Shown here: one piece after another, positions 7,771-15,352 of the stretch
How positions within the stretch are numbered: the first letter of the stretch is position 1
Layout: each line of letters starts with the position of its first letter
Assembly: GCA_041913045.1 (NCBI GenBank)
Contig: JAYSGB010000047.1
Coordinates: 1 to 23,599 of the forward strand
Direction of reading: 5' to 3'
Source of the DNA: CAMLOF01 sp041913045
GTDB lineage: Bacteria; Pseudomonadota; Gammaproteobacteria; Burkholderiales; Burkholderiaceae_C
DNA length: 23,599 nt
The notes under the pieces: generated by a model
What the model was told of the DNA's origin: nothing
What the model saw: the letters and a program-made list of their open reading frames with translations, nothing else
The model's database searches: none
Translations under genes and position numbers: made by a program

Positions 7771-8721
7771 TCAGCCACGGATGGGGCCGGGCGCCACCAG
7801 CAGGTCCACGGCTTCGTCCAGCGACGGGGGCATGGGGCGCGGGCGTGGCTCCCCTGGCAGGTTGCCATAGCGGTGCCCGGCTGGCAGCAGATGCACGCGC
7901 ACGCCCAGCAGCTCCAGGCGCTGGCGGCTGTCAATTTCCTGGTGGTTGGACTGCATGCGCCGCCCATCCACCACGGTCACGGCGCCCTGGCCTATCACCT
8001 CCACCCCTTGCCCACGCTCAATCACCAGGGCGGTGTCCTCGTCCACGCCTATGCCCAGCATGTCGGGCCGCTGTGCCAACGCCGACAACAGGCGGCCCAG
8101 GCGGCCGCGCTCCGAAAAGTGCTGGTCAACAATCGCGTTGGCCACAAATCCCAGGCCGATGTCGAGTTCAGCGGCTTCCTTTTCGGGCAGGCGGGTGGCC
8201 TCGCCCTGCACCAGCATGTTGCGCGACAGGGCCGCCGCGCCCGCGCTGGTGCCGCCAATGCAACTGCCCCGCAGGTGGAAGGCCACATGCAGGGCGCGAA
8301 AGGCCTGCGTCTCCCACAGCTTGTCCATCAGGCGACGCTGGTCGCCGCCCGACAGGAAGATACCGTCTGCGCCCAGGATCTGGTCACTCACCTCGGTGCT
8401 GTCGGCCGCTTCGCGGTTGGGGATGTAGATGGGCGCGCGGTCGGCCACGCCCAGTTCGCCAAACACCCGGTCGTAGGTCTGCCAGGCCCCTTCCGGGTCG
8501 CCGCTGGCGGCCGAAATGACCCGGATGCGCGCCTCCGTGCCACCACTAAGCTCCACGAAGCGCCGCAGGATCACCTTGTCCTGCAGCTTGTCCTCGGCTC
8601 CGCCGATGACCATGATCCGCCCGATGCGCCTGGGCGGCGCGGCAGCGAGGGCAAGGCGGGAGAGGGAAGGAAGCGCGAGCAGCGCGGCGGAGGCAGACAG
8701 GCAGAAACGGCGGGACCACAT
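7771..8721 (-). CDS. Exported cyanophycinase (peptidase S51)
   Basis: A 316-residue serine exopeptidase that would degrade cyanophycin, the Asp-Arg storage polymer, to beta-Asp-Arg dipeptides. Residues 1-28 are a signal peptide ending near ALAAAPP. The SRRFCL start resembles a Tat motif but is not canonical. The mature part carries MVIGGAEDK, FLSGGDQ (123-128), the nucleophile elbow GGTSAG with S159, and DQHFSERGR with H201, all characteristic of the S51 cyanophycinase family. The signal peptide suggests it acts outside the cytoplasm, like the extracellular enzymes of bacteria that feed on cyanophycin. No cyanophycin synthetase is in the window, so an intracellular storage cycle is not supported here. 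It is divergent from the Tim44-like gene and followed by a probable terminator. Confidence 0.92.
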   Translation of the reverse strand: MWSRRFCLSASAALLALPSLSRLALAAAPPRRIGRIMVIGGAEDKLQDKVILRRFVELSGGTEARIRVISAASGDPEGAWQTYDRVFGELGVADRAPIYIPNREAADSTEVSDQILGADGIFLSGGDQRRLMDKLWETQAFRALHVAFHLRGSCIGGTSAGAAALSRNMLVQGEATRLPEKEAAELDIGLGFVANAIVDQHFSERGRLGRLLSALAQRPDMLGIGVDEDTALVIERGQGVEVIGQGAVTVVDGRRMQSNHQEIDSRQRLELLGVRVHLLPAGHRYGNLPGEPRPRPMPPSLDEAVDLLVAPGPIRG

Positions 8722-8897
8722 GGTGCGGGGATGATACGGCAGCCAGATGAAGGCACTGTGTCTGCTTGGACGTATGCCTTCATTAATTTCGTAAAAATAA
8801 GAAATTCAGTCAATTAAATTCATCTTTTTTCTGTGTGTGAAAGCGCGTACCCTGCAAAGTCCCAAGGCTTTTCAACCTCTTTGCGGAGACACACGAA
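8722..8897. promoter_or_regulatory. AT-rich divergent promoter region between cyanophycinase and Tim44-like genes
   Basis: These 176 bp include an AT-rich core (about 8780-8832) that contrasts with the GC-rich genes on both sides. On the minus strand TTGACT (plus-strand 808-813 of the 8,000s) matches five of six -35 positions for the cyanophycinase gene, but no convincing -10 follows. GGAG at 8885-8888 is the ribosome binding site for the Tim44-like gene. Confidence 0.4.
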
Positions 8898-9779
8898 ATG
8901 AAACTCTTCTCTACCCTGGCCCTGGCGTTCGCGCTGGGCCTTTCTCTGGTCAGCATGGACGCTGACGCCAAGCGTCTGGGCGGCGGCAAGTCCGTTGGCA
9001 TGCAGCGCACTGCGCCCGCCCAAAAGGCGCCCGACAACACGGCCACCGCTGCGCCCACTGGCGCCGCAGCAGGCACGGCGGCGGCGGCCCCGGGCCGTTC
9101 CTGGATGGGGCCTGTGGCTGGCATTGCCGCCGGTCTGGGCTTGGCGGCGCTGGCTTCCTACCTGGGCTTTGGTGAAGAAATGGCCACCATGCTTCTGATC
9201 GGCCTGGCCGTGATGGCGGCGCTGGCTGTCATTGGCTTCATCATGCGCAAACGTGCGGCACAGTCCGCGCCACGCATGGCCTACGCAGGGGCAGGCAACA
9301 ACACGCAACGCACCCCGGCGCATGACGTGCTGATGCCGCGCACCCCCGTTGGTGCAGCCTCGGGTGGTGGTTCCATGATTGGCAGCGGGCTGGCTCAGCC
9401 CGCCATTCCGGCCGACTTCGACGTGGCGGGCTTTGTGCGCAACGCCAAGGTGCAGTTCATCCGTCTGCAGGCCGCCAACGACGCAGCCAACCTTGAAGAT
9501 ATCCGCCAGTTCACCACGCCCGAGATGTTTGCCGAGCTGAAGATGGACATCGCGGACCGTGGCGCCGCAGCCCAAGCCACCGAAGTGGTGCGGGTGGATG
9601 CCGACGTGATCGAAGTGGCCGAAGAGGCTGCCCGCTACGTGGTGAGCGTGCGCTTCACCGGTGAAGTGCGCGAAGGCGCCCAAGGGCCGCTGGAGCCGTT
9701 CAACGAAATCTGGCACCTGGAGAAGCCGCGCGCAGGCAGCGGCGGCTGGGTGCTGGCCGGTATCCAGCAGGCGCAGTAA
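8898..9779 (+). CDS. Tim44-like domain membrane protein
   Basis: A 293-residue protein with an N-terminal signal peptide (residues 1-24, cleavage near ADA-KR) and an Ala/Pro-rich linker. Two hydrophobic segments follow at about 70-91 and 95-116. A C-terminal Tim44-like domain (about 165-290) contains GFVRNAKVQFIRLQAANDAANLEDI-type helices and ends in NEIWHLEKP and GWVLAGIQQ. Proteins of this form are common in betaproteobacteria and are membrane-associated; the molecular role is unknown. ATG 8898 is supported by GGAG 9 bp upstream. It converges on hom with 18 bp between the stop codons. If the signal is cleaved and two spans remain, both ends face the periplasm; this is uncertain. Confidence 0.87.
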   Translation: MKLFSTLALAFALGLSLVSMDADAKRLGGGKSVGMQRTAPAQKAPDNTATAAPTGAAAGTAAAAPGRSWMGPVAGIAAGLGLAALASYLGFGEEMATMLLIGLAVMAALAVIGFIMRKRAAQSAPRMAYAGAGNNTQRTPAHDVLMPRTPVGAASGGGSMIGSGLAQPAIPADFDVAGFVRNAKVQFIRLQAANDAANLEDIRQFTTPEMFAELKMDIADRGAAAQATEVVRVDADVIEVAEEAARYVVSVRFTGEVREGAQGPLEPFNEIWHLEKPRAGSGGWVLAGIQQAQ

Positions 9780-9797
9780 AGCGCCCCGCCTCTGGCG

Positions 9798-11150
9798 TCA
9801 ACCAAGCTCTTCAATGGGCAACACCGAAGCCCTGCCGCCAACCAGCGGCAGGGCTTTGGCCTTTTGGGCGGCCGCCAGCAGGGCGCCCAGCGCGGTGGTT
9901 TCCGTCAGCAGGAACAGCTGTCTGCGTTCTGGCTGTGCCAGGGGCGTCCATTGGTGACTGCGCGCCACGCGCACGCCGTGGTGCGCCAAGGCCTGTGCCA
10001 CCTGTGCCGCGTCGTCATCCGTGCCCTGTAGCCCCGGTGCAAGCGCAAAGCGCACACCGAAGCATCCCATTCGGTCTTCCGGCGCGACGATGCGCGGCGC
10101 AGCCAGGGGCTGCTCGTGAAAGCCCAGGTGCGGCACCCGGCTGGCCTGGGCATTGTTCGCGTCTCTGGCAATGTCCACCAGGTCGGCCACCACGGCAGAC
10201 GCCGTTTGTTCCGAACCTGCACCCGCACCGTAGTACATGGTCAGGCCGGCGGCATCGCTCTTGACCATCACCCCGTTCATCGAACCATCCACCTTGCCCA
10301 TCAGGCTGTCTTTGGGAATCAGGGTGGGTTGCACACCTAGCGCCACGCCTTGTTCCGTCTTCTTCGCGGTGGCCAGCAGCTTGATGGTGTAGCCCAGCGC
10401 GGCGGCGCCTTCAAAGTCGGCGGCTTCCAGGCTGGCAATGCCCTTGGGCTGGACCTGCTGGTAACGCAGCGGCATACCAAAGGCCAGGCTGGCCAGCAGA
10501 GCCAGCTTGTGTGCAGCGTCAATGCCGTCAACGTCAAAGCTCGGGTCGGCTTCGGCGTAGCCCAGGCGCTGGGCTTCTGCCAATGCAGCCTGGAAAGTCG
10601 TGCCGTGCTCCCGCATTTGCGTGAGGATGAAGTTGCTCGTGCCGTTGACGATGCCCGCCAGCCATTGCACGTCGTTGGCGGCCAGGCCTTCCCTCAGTGC
10701 CTTGACGATGGGGATGCTCACCGCCACCGCTCCTTCAAAGGCCACCGTCACGTTGTGCCGGGCGGCTGCGGCAAACACTTCGTCTCCATGCTCGGCCAGC
10801 AAGGCCTTGTTGGCCGTGACCACATGCTTGCCTTGGGCAATGGCTTGCAACACCAGGTCGCGTGCCACGCCGCACCCGCCAATGGCCTCAACCACCACGT
10901 CCACTTCAGGGTGGTTCACCAGATCGTGGGCGTTGGGCACCAGGGCAATCTTGCTGGCCGCGCCCTGACGTGCGCGCTCGGGCGTCCGCGTGGCAATCAT
11001 CCGCAGTTCGATGGGGCGGCCAGCCCGCGCGCGGATGAGGTGAGCGTTGCGGGCGAGCACCTGGCAGGTGCCCGAGCCTACGGTGCCAAAACCCAGCAGT
11101 CCCACACGCAATGGTGTGGGTTCGGCGGGCAGGGTAACGGGGTGCGACAT
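9798..11150 (-). CDS. hom: Homoserine dehydrogenase (monofunctional)
   Basis: This enzyme reduces aspartate semialdehyde to homoserine with NAD(P)H, at the branch to threonine, isoleucine and methionine. The 450 residues show the Rossmann motif GFGTVGSG (about 20-27), VVTANKALLAEHG, GIVNGTSNFIL, and the family signature ADPSFDVDGIDAAHK with the catalytic Asp-Lys pair. A C-terminal ACT-like region (about 360-440) is divergent but suggests amino-acid feedback. ATG 11150 is chosen because GGAG lies 8 bp upstream; a longer frame to 11192 starts in the T-rich tract of a terminator. Threonine synthase, the usual downstream partner in related bacteria, is absent: the next gene is convergent. A leader frame and terminator hairpin lie upstream on the same strand, indicating attenuation. 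Confidence 0.95.
   Translation of the reverse strand: MSHPVTLPAEPTPLRVGLLGFGTVGSGTCQVLARNAHLIRARAGRPIELRMIATRTPERARQGAASKIALVPNAHDLVNHPEVDVVVEAIGGCGVARDLVLQAIAQGKHVVTANKALLAEHGDEVFAAAARHNVTVAFEGAVAVSIPIVKALREGLAANDVQWLAGIVNGTSNFILTQMREHGTTFQAALAEAQRLGYAEADPSFDVDGIDAAHKLALLASLAFGMPLRYQQVQPKGIASLEAADFEGAAALGYTIKLLATAKKTEQGVALGVQPTLIPKDSLMGKVDGSMNGVMVKSDAAGLTMYYGAGAGSEQTASAVVADLVDIARDANNAQASRVPHLGFHEQPLAAPRIVAPEDRMGCFGVRFALAPGLQGTDDDAAQVAQALAHHGVRVARSHQWTPLAQPERRQLFLLTETTALGALLAAAQKAKALPLVGGRASVLPIEELG
9827..9856 (+). terminator. Probable terminator of the Tim44-like gene, embedded in the 3' end of hom
   Basis: A perfect 12-bp inverted repeat (AAGCCCTGCCGC, loop CAACCA, GCGGCAGGGCTT) is followed on the plus strand by TGGCCTTTTGG. 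It lies 48 bp after the Tim44-like stop, inside the last codons of hom on the other strand. The T tract is only moderate. On the minus strand no T tract follows. Confidence 0.5.
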
Positions 11151-11191
11151 GGTTTTCTCCGTATGGGCCAGTGGCGGTACGGAGTAAAACA

Positions 11192-11222
11192 AAAGGCCCC
11201 GTCCTTCACCGGCGGGGCCTTT
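11192..11222 (-). terminator. Attenuator terminator hairpin upstream of hom
   Basis: A perfect 10-bp inverted repeat (AAAGGCCCCG / CGGGGCCTTT, loop of 11) is followed on the minus strand by TGTTTTAC, giving the GC stem plus T-rich tract of an intrinsic terminator. It lies between the leader frame (stop at 11251) and the hom start (11150). Since it is upstream of hom on hom's own strand, and the plus strand has no T tract, it is best read as an attenuator. Confidence 0.8.
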
Positions 11223-11250
11223 GGGTGTATGCGTCAGACAAACAGCTGGC

Positions 11251-11292
11251 TCAACACCTCAACCCACGCAGGGTGGAGGTGGTAATCATCAT
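11251..11292 (-). CDS. Putative hom leader peptide (Met/Ile/Thr-rich)
   Basis: A 13-residue frame on the minus strand reads MMITTSTLRGLRC then stop. It begins with two Met, one Ile and three Thr codons, the three amino acids made from homoserine. An in-frame ATG at 11313 would extend it by seven residues, and AAGG about 12 bp before ATG 11292 is a weak ribosome binding site. The Thr codons lie in an imperfect hairpin: CACCTCCACCC pairs with GGGTTGAGGTG, one mismatch, with the second arm in the same frame. Ribosome stalling at the Met/Ile/Thr codons would disturb this hairpin, 29 bp before the terminator. A TACAAT hexamer on the minus strand at 11320-11325 could be the -10. The antiterminator pairing is not obvious; GCGTGGG against CCCCGC is the best I see. 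The short length limits confidence. Confidence 0.65.
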   Translation of the reverse strand: MMITTSTLRGLRC

Positions 11293-11399
11293 CTGGTGAA
11301 TGTGCCTTTGCATTGGGCCATTGTAGGGGCAGTTGGCGCAACAGCCCGCCAGGGCGTTGCTAAGATGCCGCACCCTCCGTGTTTGCCGGACTCCACGTC

Positions 11400-12692
11400 A
11401 TGACCGAACCTTTGCCCGCCACCGCGCCTGCCTTGCCCGACTTGTTGGGGCGCGCACCGGCCGACTGGGGCGTGGTGTTTGTCTTTTTGCTGGTCTACCT
11501 GGGCATGTTCCTGGGTGGACTGCCCCGCCTCAAGCTGGACCGCTCGGGCGTGGCCCTGCTGGGCGCCATCGCCGTCATCGCGCTCACCGGCTTGACGGTG
11601 GAAGACGCCGCGCGCGCCGTGGACCTGCCGACCATCGTGCTGCTGTTCGCCTTCATGGTGGTGTCGGCGCAGATGCGCCTGGGCGGCTTTTACACCGAGG
11701 TCACCCGCCGCGTGGGCGCATTGCCGCTGTCTCCCGCAGGCCTGCTGGCCGCGATCATCTTCGTGGCGGGGGCGCTGTCGGCGGTGTTCTCCAACGACAT
11801 CATCTGCCTGGCCATGACGCCCGTGGTGGCCCGCCTGTGCCTGCGGCGCGGGTTGGACCCGCTGCCCTTTCTGGTGGGGTTGGCTTGCGCGGCCAACATC
11901 GGCTCGGCGGCCACGCTCATCGGCAACCCGCAGAACATGCTCATCGGATCCGTCTTGCAACTGCACTTTGGCGACTACCTGCGCCAGGCGCTGCCGCCTG
12001 TGCTTGTGAGTCTGGCGTTGCTGTGGGGCTGGCTGGTGTATGGGCAGGGGGTGCGCAAGGGCGCGACCGTGCGGACTGGTGTCGAGGGGGCGAGCTTGAC
12101 GCAGGAAGATGAGCCCCCTTTCGACCCCTGGCAGACCACCAAGGGTTTGCTGGTGGCCACGGCCTTGCTGCTCATCTTCCTGTTCACCAACTGGCCGCGC
12201 GACGTGGCTGCACTGGTGGGGGCGGGCATTCTGCTCTTGAGCCGTCGGCTGCATTCCTCCCACGTGATGGGCTTTGTCGATTGGCCGCTGCTGCTGCTGT
12301 TCATGGGCCTGTTCGTGGTCAACCACGCTTTCGAGGCCACTGGCTTGGCAGCGCAGGCCGTGGCCTGGTTGGGCGCGCAAGGCGTGGCCGTGGCCGACCC
12401 CGGCGCCATTCTGGTGCTGGGTGCTGCGCTGTCCAATCTGGTCTCCAACGTGCCTGCCGTCATGCTGCTGCTGCCTCACCTGGGGCCGCAGGGGGCGGAT
12501 GCCGGAGCCATGCTGGCATTGGTCAGCACCTTTGCTGGCAACCTGCTGCTGGTGGGGTCGATTGCCAACCTCATCGTGGCCGACCTGGCGGCCAAGCAAG
12601 GCATCGTCATCGACTGGAAGCGCCATGCCGTCATCGGCCTGCCCATTACCCTGGCTTCGCTGGCGGTGGTGTGGGGCTGGATGAGCCTGTAA
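11400..12692 (+). CDS. ArsB/NhaD-superfamily (SLC13/CitMHS-like) anion transporter
   Basis: A 430-residue polytopic inner-membrane protein with about 10-11 hydrophobic segments. It shows the inverted-repeat architecture of the ion transporter superfamily: the first half has SAVFSNDIICLAMTPVV followed by the helix with GSAATLIGNPQNMLIGS, and the second half has the matching SNLVSNVPAVMLLLP and TFAGNLLLVGSIANLIV. The SN(D/L) and GNPQN motifs are typical substrate or ion-site elements. The substrate (arsenite, citrate, other anions or Na+/H+) cannot be assigned. No arsR or arsC is nearby, so a role in arsenic resistance is not supported. ATG 11400 fits the start of the first hydrophilic N-terminus; a GTG at 11379 is possible but adds no conserved residues. 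It is divergent from the hom leader region. Confidence 0.85.
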   Translation: MTEPLPATAPALPDLLGRAPADWGVVFVFLLVYLGMFLGGLPRLKLDRSGVALLGAIAVIALTGLTVEDAARAVDLPTIVLLFAFMVVSAQMRLGGFYTEVTRRVGALPLSPAGLLAAIIFVAGALSAVFSNDIICLAMTPVVARLCLRRGLDPLPFLVGLACAANIGSAATLIGNPQNMLIGSVLQLHFGDYLRQALPPVLVSLALLWGWLVYGQGVRKGATVRTGVEGASLTQEDEPPFDPWQTTKGLLVATALLLIFLFTNWPRDVAALVGAGILLLSRRLHSSHVMGFVDWPLLLLFMGLFVVNHAFEATGLAAQAVAWLGAQGVAVADPGAILVLGAALSNLVSNVPAVMLLLPHLGPQGADAGAMLALVSTFAGNLLLVGSIANLIVADLAAKQGIVIDWKRHAVIGLPITLASLAVVWGWMSL

Positions 12693-12712
12693 CGGCACTA
12701 CCGCCGGGGGGC

Positions 12713-12741
12713 TTGGCGACGCGCTGCTGCAGGCGCACAAT
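12713..12741 (+). promoter_or_regulatory. Candidate promoter for the HMA-like gene and downstream c-di-GMP gene
   Basis: TTGGCG (12713-12718) and CACAAT (12736-12741) each match four of six sigma-70 consensus positions with an ideal 17-bp spacer. The site lies 43 bp before the small gene's start, in the 91-bp gap after the transporter gene. Confidence 0.4.
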
Positions 12742-12783
12742 GTACAAGTGAGCTCTCGGGCCCTTCCCGTGAAGGAGGTTGCC

Positions 12784-12993
12784 ATGCCCGAAACCCTCTT
12801 GCGCGTACCCGCCTTGCTGTCGCAAGATGACGTTGACGTCGTCTTGTTCGAACTGCAAGACCTGCCCTGCGTGGACATGGCCGAAGTCAGCCTCGTCAGG
12901 CAGACGGTGTGGGTAAGCCACACCATGCTGATGACGCCGCTGGACATTGTGGCCGTGCTGGAACAGGCAGGGTACGAAGCCTCCCTGCTGTGA
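12784..12993 (+). CDS. Small HMA-like (ferredoxin-fold) protein lacking the CxxC metal site
   Basis: A 69-residue protein with the beta-alpha-beta-beta-alpha-beta pattern of heavy-metal-associated domains. A first strand LLRVPALL leads into a helix, then VDMAEVSLVRQTVWVSH, and a closing EQAGYEASLL that matches the EEAGYEA ending of copper chaperones. The CxxC metal-binding loop that should follow the first strand is replaced by SQDDVD, and the only cysteine (in DLPCVDM) is elsewhere. Copper binding of the usual kind is therefore unlikely. The start at ATG 12784 is firm: AAGGAGG (12772-12778) lies 5 bp upstream. It is followed after 67 bp by a PAS-GAF-GGDEF-EAL gene in the same direction. Its function is unknown. 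Confidence 0.75.
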   Translation: MPETLLRVPALLSQDDVDVVLFELQDLPCVDMAEVSLVRQTVWVSHTMLMTPLDIVAVLEQAGYEASLL

Positions 12994-13060
12994 GCAGTCA
13001 GCTGTTGCCCGGGCATGCAAGTTGCTTAGGGTTTTCCCTTGATTTCATCAGGGAAATGGC

Positions 13061-15349
13061 ATGTCCTGTTTCACCACCCGGCATCAAGACCAGGATGCGG
13101 ACAACTTTGCGCCAACAGCCTCTTTTGTGAAGGCGACTCATGACGAAGCCGTTGCAGCAGCGCTAGAAGACGCGGCGGATTTCGGGCTTTGGCACTACGA
13201 CTGGCGCACCGGATTGGTGAGCCTGACGGGCAATGCCGGTGCGCTTCTGGGGTTCTCTGGTGCGGTTTCTTTGCGCCGGGAGGAAGCCTGCGCCTGTGTG
13301 GCCCCCGACGATTCCCTGAGGCTGATGGAGGTGCTGGCAGGGAAGTTGCCCCCAGAGCCCGCGTTGCTCGAATTCCGGGTGATTGACGGCCAGTCCGGCA
13401 TGCGCTGGCTGCGTGCCAGCCTGCTGCCGGCTTCGGCTACCGGTGTGGTGGCCGGTGTGCTTCTGGACGTGACCGAGCGCAAACACGCAGCGGTGCGGGA
13501 GCGGCTTGGGTACGAGCTGACCGAGTACCTGGTGGGCTCGCCAGTGCTGGACCATGCCATGGTCAACGTGATCCAGCTGGTTTGCCGCAGCCTGGGTTGG
13601 GAGTGGGGCGCTTACTGGGCCATGGACCCGGCGCACGCTGAAGGCCCACGCCTGGTGTGCAAGCATTTCTGGCACCAGCCAGACCACGACGTGGGCGCGT
13701 TCAGCAGTGCAAGTTCGGCGCTGTCGATGGGGCCTGGTCAAGGCCTGGTGGGGCGCGTCTGGGCCACCGGGCAGGCCGAATGGGTGGAAGACGTGCCAGA
13801 CCACCCCACCTTCCTGCGGCGCAGCAGCGCACACGACTGCGGGTTGTGGTCGGGCTATGTGTTCCCCGTGACCTACGTGACGGACAACGGCGACCAACAC
13901 CGCCCCGGCGTGCTGGAGTTCTACAGCACCTTGTCGCGCCAGCCCGACGCCCAGTTGCCCAAGTTATCGGCCACCATCGGCGCCTTGATTGCACAGACAG
14001 CCCAGCGGCTGGAAAACGAAGCGGTCATCCACCGCCTGGCGCACATCGACGAGTTGACCGAGCTGGCCAACCGCAGCAGCTTCTACCGCCAGCTCAACCG
14101 GCAGTGCGAAGTGTCGGCGCGCACAGGCCATGCCTTTGGCTTGATGTTCATCGACCTGGACCGGTTCAAACCCATCAACGACGCGTTCGGCCACGATGCT
14201 GGCAACGAGGTATTGCAAGAGTTTGCGCGCAGGCTGAAGGCCTTGGCGCCCGAGGGCAGCTGCGTGGGCCGCCTGGGCGGCGACGAATTTGCCGTGCTGC
14301 TGCGGCACCGCGACGACGCCGAGTGGGCGCGGCTGGTGGCGCTGGTTCTGGAGGCGGCCAGCCAGCCTGTCCATTACGAAGGGGTGGCGTTGACGGTGTC
14401 TGCCAGCATTGGCGTGAGCCGCTTCCCCGAAAACGGCCAGACCGGCCCCGAACTGCTGCGCAGCGCCGATGCGGCCATGTACCGCGTCAAGCAGAACGGG
14501 CGCAGCGGCTGCGACGTGTTTTCCACCAGCGACTCCAGTTCGCTGGCGCTCCAGAGCGAATCGCTGGCGCGGCGCCTGAAGACCGAAACCGAGCTGGCCC
14601 AAGCGTTGCAGGACCGTGCCCTGCACCTGGTCTACCAGCCCATCTTCGACACCCGCAGCGGGTGCATGCACGCCGTGGAAGCGCTGGTGCGCTGGCGCCA
14701 GCCCGACGGCACCCTGGTGCCGCCCGACTGGTTCATTCCCATTGCCGAGCAGAGCCACCTGATTGTTGAGATGGGCCGCTGGGCGGCTGCGCAAGCCTGT
14801 GAAGACCTGGTGCGCCTGCACCGTGCGGGGTTTGATGGACTGAAGCTGCACGTCAACATGGCGGCGTCGGAGTTCACCAGCCGGGAATTGCCCAACAGGC
14901 TGAGCCGCTTGCTTCAGAAGCTGGGCATACCGCCTTCGCACGTGGTGCTGGAGCTGACCGAAGGCATGCTGATGAAGCAGCCCGAACAGGTGATTGCCGT
15001 GATGCACCAGTTGCGTGCCATTGGCGTGGAGATCAGCCTGGACGACTTTGGCATGGGGCATTCGTCGCTGGCCATGCTGAAGAACCTGCCCATCCATTCC
15101 ATGAAGATCGACCGCTCGTTCGTGCGCGATCTGCCCGACCAGCCCCGCGACCGCGCCATTGCCCAGACGATTCTGGATCTTGGGCGCCACATGAAGCTGG
15201 ATGTGATTGCCGAAGGCATAGAAACCAGCGCCCAGCTGGACATTCTGCGGCACGCCGGATGCCACCTGGTTCAGGGCTTCTTGCTGAGCAAGCCTGCTGA
15301 CATTGAGACGCTGCTGGACGTGTTTCCTGGCGGACGGTTGCAGCGGTAG
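13061..15349 (+). CDS. PAS-GAF-GGDEF-EAL c-di-GMP turnover protein
   Basis: A 762-residue soluble protein. A PAS domain covers about residues 35-142, ending in the typical VLLDVTERKH. A GAF-like domain spans about 160-315 (GPGQGLVGRVWATGQAEWVEDV). GGDEF covers about 325-485 and EAL about 505-750. The cyclase site GGDEF (406-410) is intact, but the I-site position holds PEGS rather than RxxD, so product inhibition is probably lost. The phosphodiesterase domain has EAL (540-542), NMAASEF, ELTEG, DDFGMGHSS, KIDRSFV, AEGIET and QGF, all catalytic motifs. ATG 13061 has AGGGA about 6 bp upstream. Dual activity is plausible, with net output set by the PAS and GAF inputs. The ligand is unknown. Confidence 0.94.
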   Translation: MSCFTTRHQDQDADNFAPTASFVKATHDEAVAAALEDAADFGLWHYDWRTGLVSLTGNAGALLGFSGAVSLRREEACACVAPDDSLRLMEVLAGKLPPEPALLEFRVIDGQSGMRWLRASLLPASATGVVAGVLLDVTERKHAAVRERLGYELTEYLVGSPVLDHAMVNVIQLVCRSLGWEWGAYWAMDPAHAEGPRLVCKHFWHQPDHDVGAFSSASSALSMGPGQGLVGRVWATGQAEWVEDVPDHPTFLRRSSAHDCGLWSGYVFPVTYVTDNGDQHRPGVLEFYSTLSRQPDAQLPKLSATIGALIAQTAQRLENEAVIHRLAHIDELTELANRSSFYRQLNRQCEVSARTGHAFGLMFIDLDRFKPINDAFGHDAGNEVLQEFARRLKALAPEGSCVGRLGGDEFAVLLRHRDDAEWARLVALVLEAASQPVHYEGVALTVSASIGVSRFPENGQTGPELLRSADAAMYRVKQNGRSGCDVFSTSDSSSLALQSESLARRLKTETELAQALQDRALHLVYQPIFDTRSGCMHAVEALVRWRQPDGTLVPPDWFIPIAEQSHLIVEMGRWAAAQACEDLVRLHRAGFDGLKLHVNMAASEFTSRELPNRLSRLLQKLGIPPSHVVLELTEGMLMKQPEQVIAVMHQLRAIGVEISLDDFGMGHSSLAMLKNLPIHSMKIDRSFVRDLPDQPRDRAIAQTILDLGRHMKLDVIAEGIETSAQLDILRHAGCHLVQGFLLSKPADIETLLDVFPGGRLQR

Positions 15350-15352
15350 TTT

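Noticed and set aside
6954..8519. A 521-codon open frame on the plus strand
   Set aside because: It runs antisense through both the hemerythrin and cyanophycinase genes and the gap between them, so it cannot be a real gene at that site.
11151..11192. A 14-residue N-terminal extension of homoserine dehydrogenase
   Set aside because: Its ATG lies in the T-rich tract of the attenuator terminator, while ATG 11150 has a good ribosome binding site.
11400..12692. Arsenite efflux pump
   Set aside because: The superfamily fits, but no arsR, arsC or arsH is nearby and substrate cannot be told from these motifs.
11289..13016. A 575-codon open frame on the minus strand
   Set aside because: It is antisense to the transporter and the HMA-like gene, of low complexity (Gln/His/Arg-rich), and without a family match.
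13964..15265. A 433-codon open frame on the minus strand
   Set aside because: It is antisense to the GGDEF and EAL domains, which have clear catalytic motifs on the plus strand.
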